Notes under the pieces: generated by a model
Databases searched by the model: none
What the model saw: the letters and a program-made list of their open reading frames with translations, nothing else
Told to the model about the DNA's origin: nothing
Position numbers and translations under genes: made by a program
Assembly (NCBI GenBank): GCA_965216425.1
Contig: CBDCFV010000006.1
Location: 806,001-870,000, forward strand
DNA: 64,000 bases
Direction of reading: 5' to 3'
DNA from: CBDCFV01 sp965216425
Lineage (GTDB): Bacteria > Chloroflexota > Dehalococcoidia > Lucifugimonadales > UBA3495
In this document: one piece after another, positions 1 to 8,409 of the stretch
Layout of the letters: every line of letters starts with the position of its first letter
Position numbering within the stretch: the first letter of the stretch is position 1

Positions 1-1542
1 CGGCGTGAACTTGAGCGCATTGTTCATCAAGTTGACCAAGGCCTGCCTGAGCTTCTCCTGGTCGCCCACCACCTGGGGCAGGTCATCGGCAACGTCGGAC
101 TTCAGGACGACGCCGCGGGAGAGCGCATTCGGCTGGAACTCCTTGACCAACTCATGGATCATTGGCTCGAGGTCTACAGTCCGCAGGTCCAACGACTCTT
201 GGCCCGTTTCGAGCCGGGCGAGATGCAGCAATTCGGACACCAAGTTGGACATCCTGTCCACTTCCCGGTGAATCCGTTGCAGAAAGTCCCTCGCGGTCTC
301 GCGTTCCTCGACCGCGCCATCCTCCAAGCTTTCGACCAAGGCCTTGACCGACGCTATTGGGCTTCTCAATTCATGGGATACGTTGCTGACGAATTCCCGG
401 CGGGTCGTTTCCACTTGGCGCATCCACGTCAGGTCGTGCAGGTTCAGCAGGGCGCCGGAGGACTGTTCCGAATTGAGCGGCATAGCAATGGCGCTGAGGA
501 AACGTCGGGGGCGGAGCAATTCTATTTCTCCAAAACGCGGCTCCCGTTCGTTCAAACAACCCAGCAGAAGTTGCTGAAGTTCGTGGTCTCGGACCGCCTC
601 TATGAAACGGTGCCCCTCGATTCGATGGCTGTTGACTCCAAGAAGCCTCTCGGCCGCTTGGTTCGTAAGCTGGACCCTGCCGTCTTCCCCGACGACCATC
701 ACGCCATCGGCCATTGTGTTAAAGATTGCGGCGAGTTTGGCCCTCTCACCCGACAAGTCATTGATTGAAGTCCTCAGCGCGGCGGCCATTTGGTTGAAGG
801 CGTTGGCCAACTCCCGGGTCTCGTCGGTTAGGGGGTCTACACGTTGGTCCAAGTCGCCTTGGGCCAATCTCTGGGCCGCATCTGCCACCGCCCGCACTGA
901 CCGGGAAGTGCGGCGAGCTAGAACATAAGCCGCCACGACGGAAAAGAAGACCACCGTAAACGCGAAAAAGGCGATCAAGTACCTAATGCGGTATACGTCG
1001 TCCCGCACCACTGACGCGGGGATTTCCAACCGCACGACGCCAATCACCGAGCCGCCCGGCTGAATCGGCGCCGTGCCGTACACCACGTCCTCACCATCCG
1101 GCAGCCGCAGAGTCATAGAGCCGGATACACCCTCATTCAACGCATCCCTTATCTCCGGGCGCCCCAGCAGGTTGCCGGCGGCTTCGGCGTTTTCTCCAGT
1201 GTCCGCGAGGACCGTTCCATCCGCAAGGATGATTGTGACCCGGGCAGGGCTCCCCCTTTCGCGGGAGTCACGGGGAGAGTTGCCGGAAGGGAGTTGAGAG
1301 TAACCGGAGGGAAGTTGGGAGAGAGCGCTTTGCAAAGAGGCCGCATCGTTTTGGGGACCCGAGCGGGCCGACGCTATCTCGGCCAAGAGCACAGCTTCCC
1401 GCCGCATTTGGGCCTCCAGGTCGGCAAGGTAGCTGTCCCGGAAAACTTCCGCCACGAAGAAGCCCACCGCCACCATTGCAAGACACACCAAGCCGATGCC
1501 GGCGAAGACAACGCGCTTCCGGGAGTCAGGCAGGGACCTCAT
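1..1542 (-). CDS. Sensor histidine kinase, PhoR-like (C-terminus beyond window)
   Basis: This is the membrane sensor kinase partner of the response regulator upstream of it. About 514 codons are visible. In order they give an N-terminal membrane helix (about 11-31), an extracytoplasmic region, a second membrane helix (about 170-190), a HAMP linker, a PAS-like domain and a HisKA segment FVSNVSHELRSP with the phospho-acceptor at His390. The start of the ATPase domain follows (LMNNALKFTP, N box) and the window then ends, so the G boxes are not seen. The ATG overlaps the TGA of the regulator by 4 nt (ATGA), which implies translational coupling. The sensed signal is unknown. Phosphate-type control is only the family default. 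Confidence 0.92.
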   Translation of the reverse strand, partial: MRSLPDSRKRVVFAGIGLVCLAMVAVGFFVAEVFRDSYLADLEAQMRREAVLLAEIASARSGPQNDAASLQSALSQLPSGYSQLPSGNSPRDSRERGSPARVTIILADGTVLADTGENAEAAGNLLGRPEIRDALNEGVSGSMTLRLPDGEDVVYGTAPIQPGGSVIGVVRLEIPASVVRDDVYRIRYLIAFFAFTVVFFSVVAAYVLARRTSRSVRAVADAAQRLAQGDLDQRVDPLTDETRELANAFNQMAAALRTSINDLSGERAKLAAIFNTMADGVMVVGEDGRVQLTNQAAERLLGVNSHRIEGHRFIEAVRDHELQQLLLGCLNEREPRFGEIELLRPRRFLSAIAMPLNSEQSSGALLNLHDLTWMRQVETTRREFVSNVSHELRSPIASVKALVESLEDGAVEERETARDFLQRIHREVDRMSNLVSELLHLARLETGQESLDLRTVDLEPMIHELVKEFQPNALSRGVVLKSDVADDLPQVVGDQEKLRQALVNLMNNALKFTP

Positions 1543-2240
1543 CGCTCAAAACGGTAGCCAACGCCGCGGATCGTAATGATGCGCTTGGGCTTGCCGGGTT
1601 CGGATTCGATTTTTTCCCGCAGCCAACGAACGTGCACGTCCACCGTGCGGCTATCGCCAACGTAGTCCTGACCCCACAGCCGCTGCAACAACTGGTCCCT
1701 GGTGAACGCCCGCCCGCGGTTGCTCATCAGTAATGCAAGAAGCTCAAACTCCCTCGGTTTAAGCTCCAACGTACGGTCTCCCAGGACCGCGGTATGGGCG
1801 GTCAGGTCCACCACCAAATCACCGGCGCGTATAGTCTGGGCAGCGGCTGAACCGTCCAGGCCATCCTGTCCCATCCGGGAGCGGCGGAGCATCGCCCTGG
1901 CCCGGGCCATCAACTCCCGCATACTGAACGGTTTGGTCACGTAGTCGTCGGCGCCCAATTCCAAACCGACGATCCGGTCCACTTCTTCCGCCTTGGCCGT
2001 GAGCATAATGATGGGAACGGCACTTTCGCGGCGAATGGCCCGGCACACCTCCAGCCCGTCCAGTCCTGGAAGCATGATGTCGAGGATAACCAGGTCATGG
2101 TTGACAGCGCGAGCGTAATCCAATCCGCCAGGGCCATCTACAGCAGTGGTAACGGCGTACCCTTCCCGCTCCAAGTTGTACTTCAGAGCCGCGAGCAGGT
2201 TTTCCTCATCCTCAACGACAAGAACTTTACGATCTGACAC
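1539..2240 (-). CDS. Response regulator, OmpR/PhoB family
   Basis: A 233-residue transcription factor activated by phosphotransfer from the kinase that follows it. The receiver domain (1-120) has the acidic pair E10/D11, the phospho-acceptor Asp54 in LVILDIMLPG, and Lys103 in the DDYVTKPF loop. A winged-helix DNA-binding domain follows (about 130-230), with the usual RTVDVHVRWLREKIE recognition helix. A GAGAGG ribosome site lies 6 nt before the ATG. The two genes form a two-gene operon read leftward. The target genes cannot be told from the sequence. The closest well-known family members are PhoB, PhoP and RegX3. Confidence 0.95.
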   Translation of the reverse strand: MSDRKVLVVEDEENLLAALKYNLEREGYAVTTAVDGPGGLDYARAVNHDLVILDIMLPGLDGLEVCRAIRRESAVPIIMLTAKAEEVDRIVGLELGADDYVTKPFSMRELMARARAMLRRSRMGQDGLDGSAAAQTIRAGDLVVDLTAHTAVLGDRTLELKPREFELLALLMSNRGRAFTRDQLLQRLWGQDYVGDSRTVDVHVRWLREKIESEPGKPKRIITIRGVGYRFER

Positions 2241-2377
2241 ATCACCCTCTCAAAAAGTTTTCCACCCTTGTGATTCTATCAGCCAACCCATTCCCGGCCG
2301 GCTTGGGGCGGGAACGAGGTCATTCAGGAACGGCATTGAGGGGAGATTACCGTTTGGTTCAGGTCAGGCTTGAGACT

Positions 2378-4720
2378 TTACGACGCTTCCTGGATGGCAC
2401 GCCAGACTTTTTCCGGGGTGAATGGTATATCCAAGTGGGTTATCCCCAAGTGGGCCAAGGCATCCATCACCGCGTTGGCTATCGCCGGCGGCGCGGCGAT
2501 CGTGGGGGTTTCCCCCATCCCTTTCGCTCCCAAGGGATTGAGAGGGCTGGGCGTGTGCCTGCTTTCTATTGTAAACTCCGGGAGTTGGTGGGCGGAGGGC
2601 ATGGCGTAGTCCATGAAACTGCCGCTGAGCATCTGGCCATTCTCGTCGAACACCGCCTGCTCGAACAGGGCCGCCCCAATGCCTTGGGCCAACCCGCCAT
2701 GAATCTGGCCGTGCACCACCATAGGGTTGATTACCGTGCCGCAGTCGTCGACCGCCACAAACCCTGTCAAGTTGACCACCCCGTTATCCACGTCCACTAT
2801 CACCGTCGCTACGTTGGCGCTGTAGGCATAAGTCTGGGCGCGGGGTTCCCAATAGACAGTTGCTTCCAAGCCCTTTTGCACACCCTCCGGCAGCGTCTGC
2901 CCACTGTAAGCCCTATCGGCCACATCGGCCCAAGTGACGTAGCTGCCGGGAATGTCCTCCACCGAGAACCTTCCCCCTTCCAGGGTGACGTGTTCAGGGT
3001 CGATGTTCAGGAGGCTTGCGGCGATTTTTACCGCTTTCTCCTTGATTTCCCGCCCCGCCATGACGAGAGCGGTGCCGCCTATAACCAAGGAACGGCTGGC
3101 GCGGGTGCCGGTGCTGCTCGGAGTAACGGCGGTGTCACCGTGTATGACCTCTACCTCGTCAAATGATATGCCCAGTTCGTCGCTTACTATCTGGGCAAAG
3201 GTCGTCTCGAATCCTTGTCCATGGGGTGAAAGGCCGGTCATCGCCGTGGCGCGTCCGGTGGGGCTGATTTGCAAGCTGGCGCTGTCGAAACCGGGTCGAG
3301 CGCTGAGGCCTCCTGGTGGGCCGGCCGCGGTGGCGTCTATGGTAGTCGCGACACCTATTCCCATAACGACTCCATGCTCTCGCAGCCTCTCCTGTTCCGC
3401 CCGAAGTTGATGGTATCCAGCCAGCTCCAGCACTTGGTCCAATCCGGCCTCGTAGTCCCCGCTGTCATATTCCCGCCCCATCCCAGACATATAGGGAAAA
3501 GCGTCGGGAGGGATGAAATTCTTTCGACGGATGTCAACCGGGTCCATACCCAACTTTCGCGCGATGAGGTCCATCACCCTTTCTATCACGTAGGCGGGGG
3601 CGTGGTGCCCGTAGCCCCGGTAGGGACCCACCGGCACCTTGTTGGTGAAAACGCCGTGTCCAGTCCAGTCCAGGTTGCGAACGCGGTAAGCCCCCTGCAC
3701 ACCGGAGGGAGTCAGCACCTCCACTACAGAGTGGGTGCCGCCGTTGGAGTAGGCTCCAAGGTCGGTGTAGTACCGCCACTTCAACCCCGTCAATATACCG
3801 TCGTTCTTGTAGGCAGCCTCCACGTGCTGGACTTCTCCCCTGCCGTGAATTGTCGCCAGGAAGTTCTCCTGGCGGTCCTCAACCCACTTCACCGGGCGGC
3901 CGTGTTGCATAGCCATGATTGCAGAGATAACCGTTTCCGGGTACGTGTCTATCTTGCAGCCGAACCCGCCGCCCACATCCCTGGACAGAATCCTTATCTT
4001 GTTTTCCGGCAGATCCAACATTTGGGCGACGACTGTGCGTTCCAAGTGCGGCGCTTGGGTGGAGAGCCACATGGTCATATTCCCGGTACCGCGTTCGTAG
4101 CTGGCTACCACGGCTCTGGACTCCATGGGGTTGGGTATTAACCGCGGCATCACTATGCGCGCGGACACCACCCCATCCGCTTCTCTAAACGCCGATTCCG
4201 GGTCTCCGGCAGTCCCGGAGCACAGCACGGAAACGTTGTTCTCCAAGTCCTCGTGCACCAAGGGAGACCCCGGCTCCGCCGCCTTTTCCAAGTCCACGAT
4301 GGCGGGCAACGGTGCATACTCAACGTGGATACGCTCCAAAGCGTCCCGCGCCGCGCTGTTGTTGTCCGCTACGACGGCCGCCACCGGCTCCCCTTCATAT
4401 TTCGCCGTGCCGACGGCCATCGGCCAACTGCGTTTGACCTTGATGCCTTCTCTGGTCCGGTTCAACGGGAATTGGGCTTTGCACCGGTCACGCACCTCTT
4501 CCCCGGTGAGCACACCCAGCACGCTCGCATCGGCCAGTGCTTGGGAAGCGTCGATATTGACGATACGGGCGTGGGGGTAAGGGCTTCGGAGCACTGCCAT
4601 GTAGACCATTCGTCTCAGGTCTACATCACCGGTATAGACACCGTCGCCCATGATCAACCTTGGGTCTTCCTTTCTCCTGACCGACGCACCGATCATTGGC
4701 CCGCTAGCACTTGAAACCAT
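2378..4720 (-). CDS. Molybdopterin-binding hydroxylase large subunit (xanthine dehydrogenase/CoxL-like), second of a tandem pair
   Basis: Catalytic molybdenum subunit of the xanthine oxidase superfamily, about 780 residues. Both the aldehyde oxidase/xanthine dehydrogenase a/b hammerhead and the molybdopterin-binding region are present. The FGGGFG-type loop reads DVGGGFGCKID, the active-site loop reads GPYRGYGHHAPAY, and the catalytic glutamate is in GAKGMGETP (about residue 737 from the chosen start). The loop lacks the AYRCSFR cysteine of form I CO dehydrogenase, so CO oxidation is not supported and the substrate is unknown. I chose the ATG at 4720 because GAGG lies 6 nt before it; an ATG 12 nt upstream is possible. 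No 2Fe-2S or FAD subunit gene is adjacent. Confidence 0.9.
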   Translation of the reverse strand: MVSSASGPMIGASVRRKEDPRLIMGDGVYTGDVDLRRMVYMAVLRSPYPHARIVNIDASQALADASVLGVLTGEEVRDRCKAQFPLNRTREGIKVKRSWPMAVGTAKYEGEPVAAVVADNNSAARDALERIHVEYAPLPAIVDLEKAAEPGSPLVHEDLENNVSVLCSGTAGDPESAFREADGVVSARIVMPRLIPNPMESRAVVASYERGTGNMTMWLSTQAPHLERTVVAQMLDLPENKIRILSRDVGGGFGCKIDTYPETVISAIMAMQHGRPVKWVEDRQENFLATIHGRGEVQHVEAAYKNDGILTGLKWRYYTDLGAYSNGGTHSVVEVLTPSGVQGAYRVRNLDWTGHGVFTNKVPVGPYRGYGHHAPAYVIERVMDLIARKLGMDPVDIRRKNFIPPDAFPYMSGMGREYDSGDYEAGLDQVLELAGYHQLRAEQERLREHGVVMGIGVATTIDATAAGPPGGLSARPGFDSASLQISPTGRATAMTGLSPHGQGFETTFAQIVSDELGISFDEVEVIHGDTAVTPSSTGTRASRSLVIGGTALVMAGREIKEKAVKIAASLLNIDPEHVTLEGGRFSVEDIPGSYVTWADVADRAYSGQTLPEGVQKGLEATVYWEPRAQTYAYSANVATVIVDVDNGVVNLTGFVAVDDCGTVINPMVVHGQIHGGLAQGIGAALFEQAVFDENGQMLSGSFMDYAMPSAHQLPEFTIESRHTPSPLNPLGAKGMGETPTIAAPPAIANAVMDALAHLGITHLDIPFTPEKVWRAIQEAS

Positions 4721-4781
4721 GTTCAACCTCATCAGGTACGCAGCGCCGCAAATGAACCCTGCGCTATATGCCTTCCCGCCG

Positions 4782-7118
4782 TTATGCCTTCCGGCCGTTA
4801 TCGTTGATCATGCGCCGTACCCTGTCGGGACTCAGGGGCAGGTCGTGTACTTGGACTCCCTTCGAGCCAAGAGCGTTGGAGACCGCGTTGGCTATGGCCG
4901 CACCGGTGGCTACGATGCCGATCTCGCCCGCGCCCTTCACTCCCAACGGATTCCGAGGCGATGGGGCAAGGTCTTCGACCACGCTGTCGATTACGGGAAT
5001 ATCCAAGCTGGAGGGCAGCAGGTAGTCTACCAGGGTGCCCGCCAATGGCTGTCCGTTTTCGTCGTAGACCAACTCTTCCAGGATGGTCGCGCCTATGCCC
5101 TGCGCTGCCGCGCCCACAATCTGCCCTTTCAACAACAGCGGATTGATAACGTGGCCCACATCTTCCGCCACGGCATACTTGAGTATCGTAATTTCTCCGG
5201 TTTCCGGGTCTACCTTTAGATGGACGGCGTGAGCGCCGCAAGGGTAGCAGTCCTCGGTCGATCTGAAGTAATCGGTTGCTTCCAGCCCGATTTCCCCTTG
5301 GCTGTGCGCGCTGGCAGGGTTGGCCAGTTGCAGCACTTCTCCCAAGTGCAGCAAGGGAGAATCCGGCCCGTCGGCCTTGCGGTGGACCTTCCCACGGGAG
5401 AATTCCAACTCTTCCCGATCAATCTCCAAGTAAGCCGCGCTGATCCGAAGGATTTTTTCTTTGAGACTTTGGGACGTCATGTAGAGGGCGTTACCCGCCA
5501 TGATAGTCCCCCTGCTGGCGTGGGTGCCCCCGCCGAAGGGCATCAGGTCGGTGCTTCCATGATAAACGGCCACGTATTCTATAGGTACTCCCAGTCCCGA
5601 TGCGCATATCTGGGCCATAACCGTTTCGTGGCCCTGGCCCATAGTGGCGATACCAAGATACACGGCCACGGCCTCTCCACCCGTCACCACCACCTTCGCT
5701 CCCTCGAAGGACTGACCGCCGCCGGTGCTCTTCACGAAACAGGCGACGCCGATACCGTGGTAGTCCCCGTCCACCTGTTGCCCTTGCAGGTGTTTTCGGT
5801 TGTCGTAATCAAGCACTTCGAGGACTTTGCTGAGCAAGGCCGGGTAGTTGCCGCTGTCGTAAACAATCGGGGTCGGGTCCGGGCGGGTGAAGCCAACCTT
5901 GTACGGCATCTCCGAGGGTTGGATGAGATTCTTGCGCCTTAGCTCAACGGGGTCGATGCCCAAGTCTTCCGCCACAATATCCAGCATCCTTTCCCTGAAA
6001 AAGCACGACTCGTAACGTCCCGGAGCACTGAAAGTCCCCATACCCACCTTATTGGTCAAGTAACACTTTACTCGCCACTGGTAGCTGGGTATGTGGTATG
6101 TCCCGGTCAACATCGCGGCGGTTAAAATGGGGACCGTTGCGCCGTGGGTGCGGACGTACCCCCCCAAAACCCCGTAGACCTCCGCCCGCATCCCCAGGAT
6201 GGTCCCATCACGGTTGGCGGCAATCTCCAAGCGGCAGACGTGCTCCCGGGAGTGGTTCGCCGCGATCAGGTGCTCCATCCGGTCTTCCACCCATTTGACG
6301 GGGCGGCCCAACTTCAGGGATGTGAAGGGGACAAGAAAGTTTTCCGGGTAAAACTCGCCGCGAATTCCAAAGCCTCCGCCAACGTCGGGTTCGATGAAGT
6401 GGATGCGGTGTTCGGGCATTTGCAGCAGGTTGGACAGCACTCCCCGGTTGAAGTGGGGCACTTTGGTCTCTCCCCACACGGTGAGACGCTCAGCGCCGGG
6501 GTCGTAAGAGGCTACCAGACCCCTGGTTTCCAGCGGATTGCCGGTGTGCCGGTGGCATCGGAATTCCTCAGCGCGAGTGTACTCGGCCTCCTGGAACGCT
6601 GCGTCGATGTCGCCCTCAGTCCCCGCAAACTCCATCGCAAGATTGGTGCCGTGCTCCTCGAAAAGAAGGGAGTCGCCCCTCTCCGACTGGAACGCATCCA
6701 CAACCGGCGGAAGGGGATCGTAACGCACTTCAATCGCTTCCAGCGCGTCCTCGGCAAGGTAGCGGCTGGCCGCCACAAGCACCGCCACCGGCTCGCCGAC
6801 GTAGCGCACCTTGTTGCTCGCCAAGGGGTATTGGAGGAAACGGTCCAGCCCTCCGTAGACACCCCGCCGCATCGGGATGGGCCGGGGTTCCACCGTATCA
6901 AGGATGTCTTGAAAGGTGAATACGGCAGCGACACCGGGCATTTTCAGGGCCGCGCTGGCGTCGATGGACAGTATGCGCGCATGGGCGTGGGGGCTGCGCA
7001 GAATGGCGGCGTGTAACATCCCCGGCAGCTTGAAGTCGTCTACGTACTGCGCCAGCCCGGTAAGGAACCGCCGGTCTTCCTGGCGAATGATGGGCGCCCC
7101 AATGTAGGTGTCGCTCAC
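4782..7118 (-). CDS. Molybdopterin-binding hydroxylase large subunit (xanthine dehydrogenase/CoxL-like), first of a tandem pair
   Basis: A 778-residue paralogue of the next gene, only about 60 nt upstream and on the same strand, so the two are probably co-transcribed. It has the hammerhead domain (APIIRQEDRRFLTG start), the DVGGGFGIRGE loop, an active-site segment SAPGRYESCFFRERM and the catalytic glutamate of GVKGAGEIG near residue 732. The active-site loop differs from its neighbour, so the two may act on different substrates or one may be structural. The start is GTG, with GGGGGA just upstream. A perfect TATAAT lies about 80 nt upstream on this strand. Electron-accepting subunits must be encoded elsewhere or be absent. 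Confidence 0.9.
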   Translation of the reverse strand: MSDTYIGAPIIRQEDRRFLTGLAQYVDDFKLPGMLHAAILRSPHAHARILSIDASAALKMPGVAAVFTFQDILDTVEPRPIPMRRGVYGGLDRFLQYPLASNKVRYVGEPVAVLVAASRYLAEDALEAIEVRYDPLPPVVDAFQSERGDSLLFEEHGTNLAMEFAGTEGDIDAAFQEAEYTRAEEFRCHRHTGNPLETRGLVASYDPGAERLTVWGETKVPHFNRGVLSNLLQMPEHRIHFIEPDVGGGFGIRGEFYPENFLVPFTSLKLGRPVKWVEDRMEHLIAANHSREHVCRLEIAANRDGTILGMRAEVYGVLGGYVRTHGATVPILTAAMLTGTYHIPSYQWRVKCYLTNKVGMGTFSAPGRYESCFFRERMLDIVAEDLGIDPVELRRKNLIQPSEMPYKVGFTRPDPTPIVYDSGNYPALLSKVLEVLDYDNRKHLQGQQVDGDYHGIGVACFVKSTGGGQSFEGAKVVVTGGEAVAVYLGIATMGQGHETVMAQICASGLGVPIEYVAVYHGSTDLMPFGGGTHASRGTIMAGNALYMTSQSLKEKILRISAAYLEIDREELEFSRGKVHRKADGPDSPLLHLGEVLQLANPASAHSQGEIGLEATDYFRSTEDCYPCGAHAVHLKVDPETGEITILKYAVAEDVGHVINPLLLKGQIVGAAAQGIGATILEELVYDENGQPLAGTLVDYLLPSSLDIPVIDSVVEDLAPSPRNPLGVKGAGEIGIVATGAAIANAVSNALGSKGVQVHDLPLSPDRVRRMINDNGRKA

Positions 7119-7174
7119 GATTCCCCCAGACCTGTATGAATTGGGCGGCTGTCACCGCCGTATGCAACCCGTTA

Positions 7175-7203
7175 TTGTTCCGACAGCGACCTTAGCATAT
7201 TAT
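7175..7203 (+). promoter_or_regulatory. Sigma-70-like promoter for the VOC gene
   Basis: TTGTTC (7175-7180), a 17-nt spacer and TATTAT (7198-7203), followed about 40 nt later by the VOC start codon. The -10 overlaps the opposing promoter by all but one base. Confidence 0.5.
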
Positions 7204-7226
7204 ATGGCGAAACGTCGCTAGTCCAA
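7199..7226 (-). promoter_or_regulatory. Sigma-70-like promoter for the molybdenum hydroxylase pair
   Basis: On the minus strand: TTGGAC (7226-7221), a 16-nt spacer and a perfect TATAAT (7204-7199), with the GTG start of the first hydroxylase about 80 nt downstream. The -10 sits in the palindrome CATATTATATG (7196-7206) shared with the plus-strand promoter. Confidence 0.5.
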
Positions 7227-7244
7227 CACTAAGGGGGTGATTCG

Positions 7245-7742
7245 ATGTCCAGGGTTACGATGATTCATCACATCAATATCCAGGTCAGCGACCGCGAAAA
7301 GACCCGGGAATGGTACGAAAAGGTGCTGGGAGCCGAGTTTCTTGACCGGGGGCCAACGCTCAACCGGCAACAACTCCAATTCAGAATCGGGAACGCGGAG
7401 GTCCATACAAATGACACTCCCAACCCGGTCCAGGTTGCCGCCGTCCACTTCGCGGCGGAAATCGCCGACTGGGACGAGTTGATAGCCCATCTGGATGGAC
7501 TGGGAATTCCTTATTCAACGGCTTTGCGAAGGCCGCCGGGGTCCAAAGAGCAGTCTTCCTGGGGACGCCGGGAATATTCGGGAAACCATTACACCTACGT
7601 CACCGACCCCAACGGCAACATCATCGAACTGGTCCATCATCCTCTCGGCATTGCCGACTCCCAAGGCAACAAGGTCGAGATTGCCCACGACCCCGACAGT
7701 CTTAAATGGATGAAACGCGCTGAGTACGACGATTCTCGCTAG
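7245..7742 (+). CDS. VOC (glyoxalase/dioxygenase) superfamily protein
   Basis: A 165-residue metalloenzyme of the vicinal oxygen chelate fold. The N-terminal strand MIHHINIQVSDREKTREWYE carries the usual first metal histidine (H8 or H9). A second His is in VAAVHFAAEI, and the C-terminal motif YVTDPNGNIIELV supplies the metal glutamate. The family includes glyoxalase I, extradiol dioxygenases and fosfomycin-resistance proteins, and the sequence does not decide between them. The start has AAGGGGGTG just upstream. It is transcribed divergently from the molybdenum hydroxylases, so it may work on the same substrates; this is inference. Confidence 0.85.
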   Translation: MSRVTMIHHINIQVSDREKTREWYEKVLGAEFLDRGPTLNRQQLQFRIGNAEVHTNDTPNPVQVAAVHFAAEIADWDELIAHLDGLGIPYSTALRRPPGSKEQSSWGRREYSGNHYTYVTDPNGNIIELVHHPLGIADSQGNKVEIAHDPDSLKWMKRAEYDDSR

Positions 7743-7860
7743 ACCCAAGAGCAAGGCGCGGACGGAGGACGGTCTCCAAAACAAAGCAACTTCATAAAGA
7801 CTGGTTAAACATAGGCCGCCCTTGTTCCTTCTTATCGCGGAGCATGATTTCTCTCGATAG

Positions 7861-8234
7861 CTAGCGTTGGGACGGCGGGGGTTCGTCGAAAGGTTCTCCG
7901 GCCGCCATAGCGGCCTGCCTGCGTTGGTCCCACGCCTCCCACTTCCGGCGTTCCTCTTCACGCCCTTTTTTTCACCCTCCAAGAGACCCTCTTGATAGCG
8001 TCTTTGAGTGTAACGCTCTGATAACATTTCGCTCCCCTCTATTATTACCACTGTCGTTCCCGTAACGACGATGAACATTGGTCCCATTCCCTGCGCAACC
8101 GCAAGGGCGGTTGGTATAACTCCTTGACTTGCAGATGTAATCTCATGGTAGAGAAGGAGGGTGAACCACGCCGCAATTTGAACGACGAAAAGGATCAGGA
8201 ATCGGCCTTCCCGTGTCTTACCTACGCTGAGCAA
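7861..8234 (-). CDS. Small membrane protein requiring a -1 frameshift at A AAA AAG
   Basis: The first frame begins MLSVGKTREGR and encodes two membrane helices (about 11-30 and 44-66), then a charged tail SERYTQRRYQEGLLEGEKK. The coding pattern then stops making sense in frame 0. In the -1 frame it continues as GREEERRKWEAWDQRRQAAM and ends EPPPSQR at a TAG (7861-7863). The switch falls exactly on GAA AAA AAG (run of seven A on the minus strand, 7966-7972), the classic slippery heptamer A AAA AAG. The full product would be about 124 residues. A simple one-base loss or a sequencing error would look the same. No function is recognised; two membrane helices plus a coiled-coil-like tail are what can be seen. 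Confidence 0.65.
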
Positions 8235-8332
8235 AGGTTATGACCCCCGATAAGACGGGGATCACATCGGTAAGAGGCCAGTCTCGTTCCTTATAGCCTA
8301 TACCGCAACCCATAGCCGCCGTGAGTATGATC

Positions 8333-8380
8333 GGGCGGGTACCTATGTCGTGAGTCTCCGGGAACTCATCGTACCCGCCC
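8333..8380 (-). terminator. Long hairpin downstream of the MetE-like gene
   Basis: Perfect 10-bp arms GGGCGGGTAC (8333-8342) and GTACCCGCCC (8371-8380). An inner 5-bp stem TGAGT/ACTCA lies within the 28-nt loop. It lies just beyond the stop of the leftward MetE-like gene. There is no T-run, so it may be a processing or attenuation structure rather than a classical terminator. Confidence 0.45.
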
Positions 8381-8409
8381 AATGGAAGGCCGGAAGGGAG
8401 AAGTTCCGG

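Noticed and set aside
2270..3166. 298-residue plus-strand open frame
   Set aside because: It is antisense to the molybdenum hydroxylase, whose motifs are clear; the plus frame has no domain. The same applies to other long antisense frames such as 28133-29494 and 55714-57132.
2378..7118. Form I CO dehydrogenase
   Set aside because: The AYRCSFR active-site cysteine motif is absent from both large subunits, and no CoxS/CoxM genes are adjacent.
7515..7860. Zero-frame extension of the small membrane protein to 239 residues
   Set aside because: After the A-run the zero frame gives no family-like sequence and runs antisense into the VOC gene. The -1 frame gives a sensible charged C-terminus.
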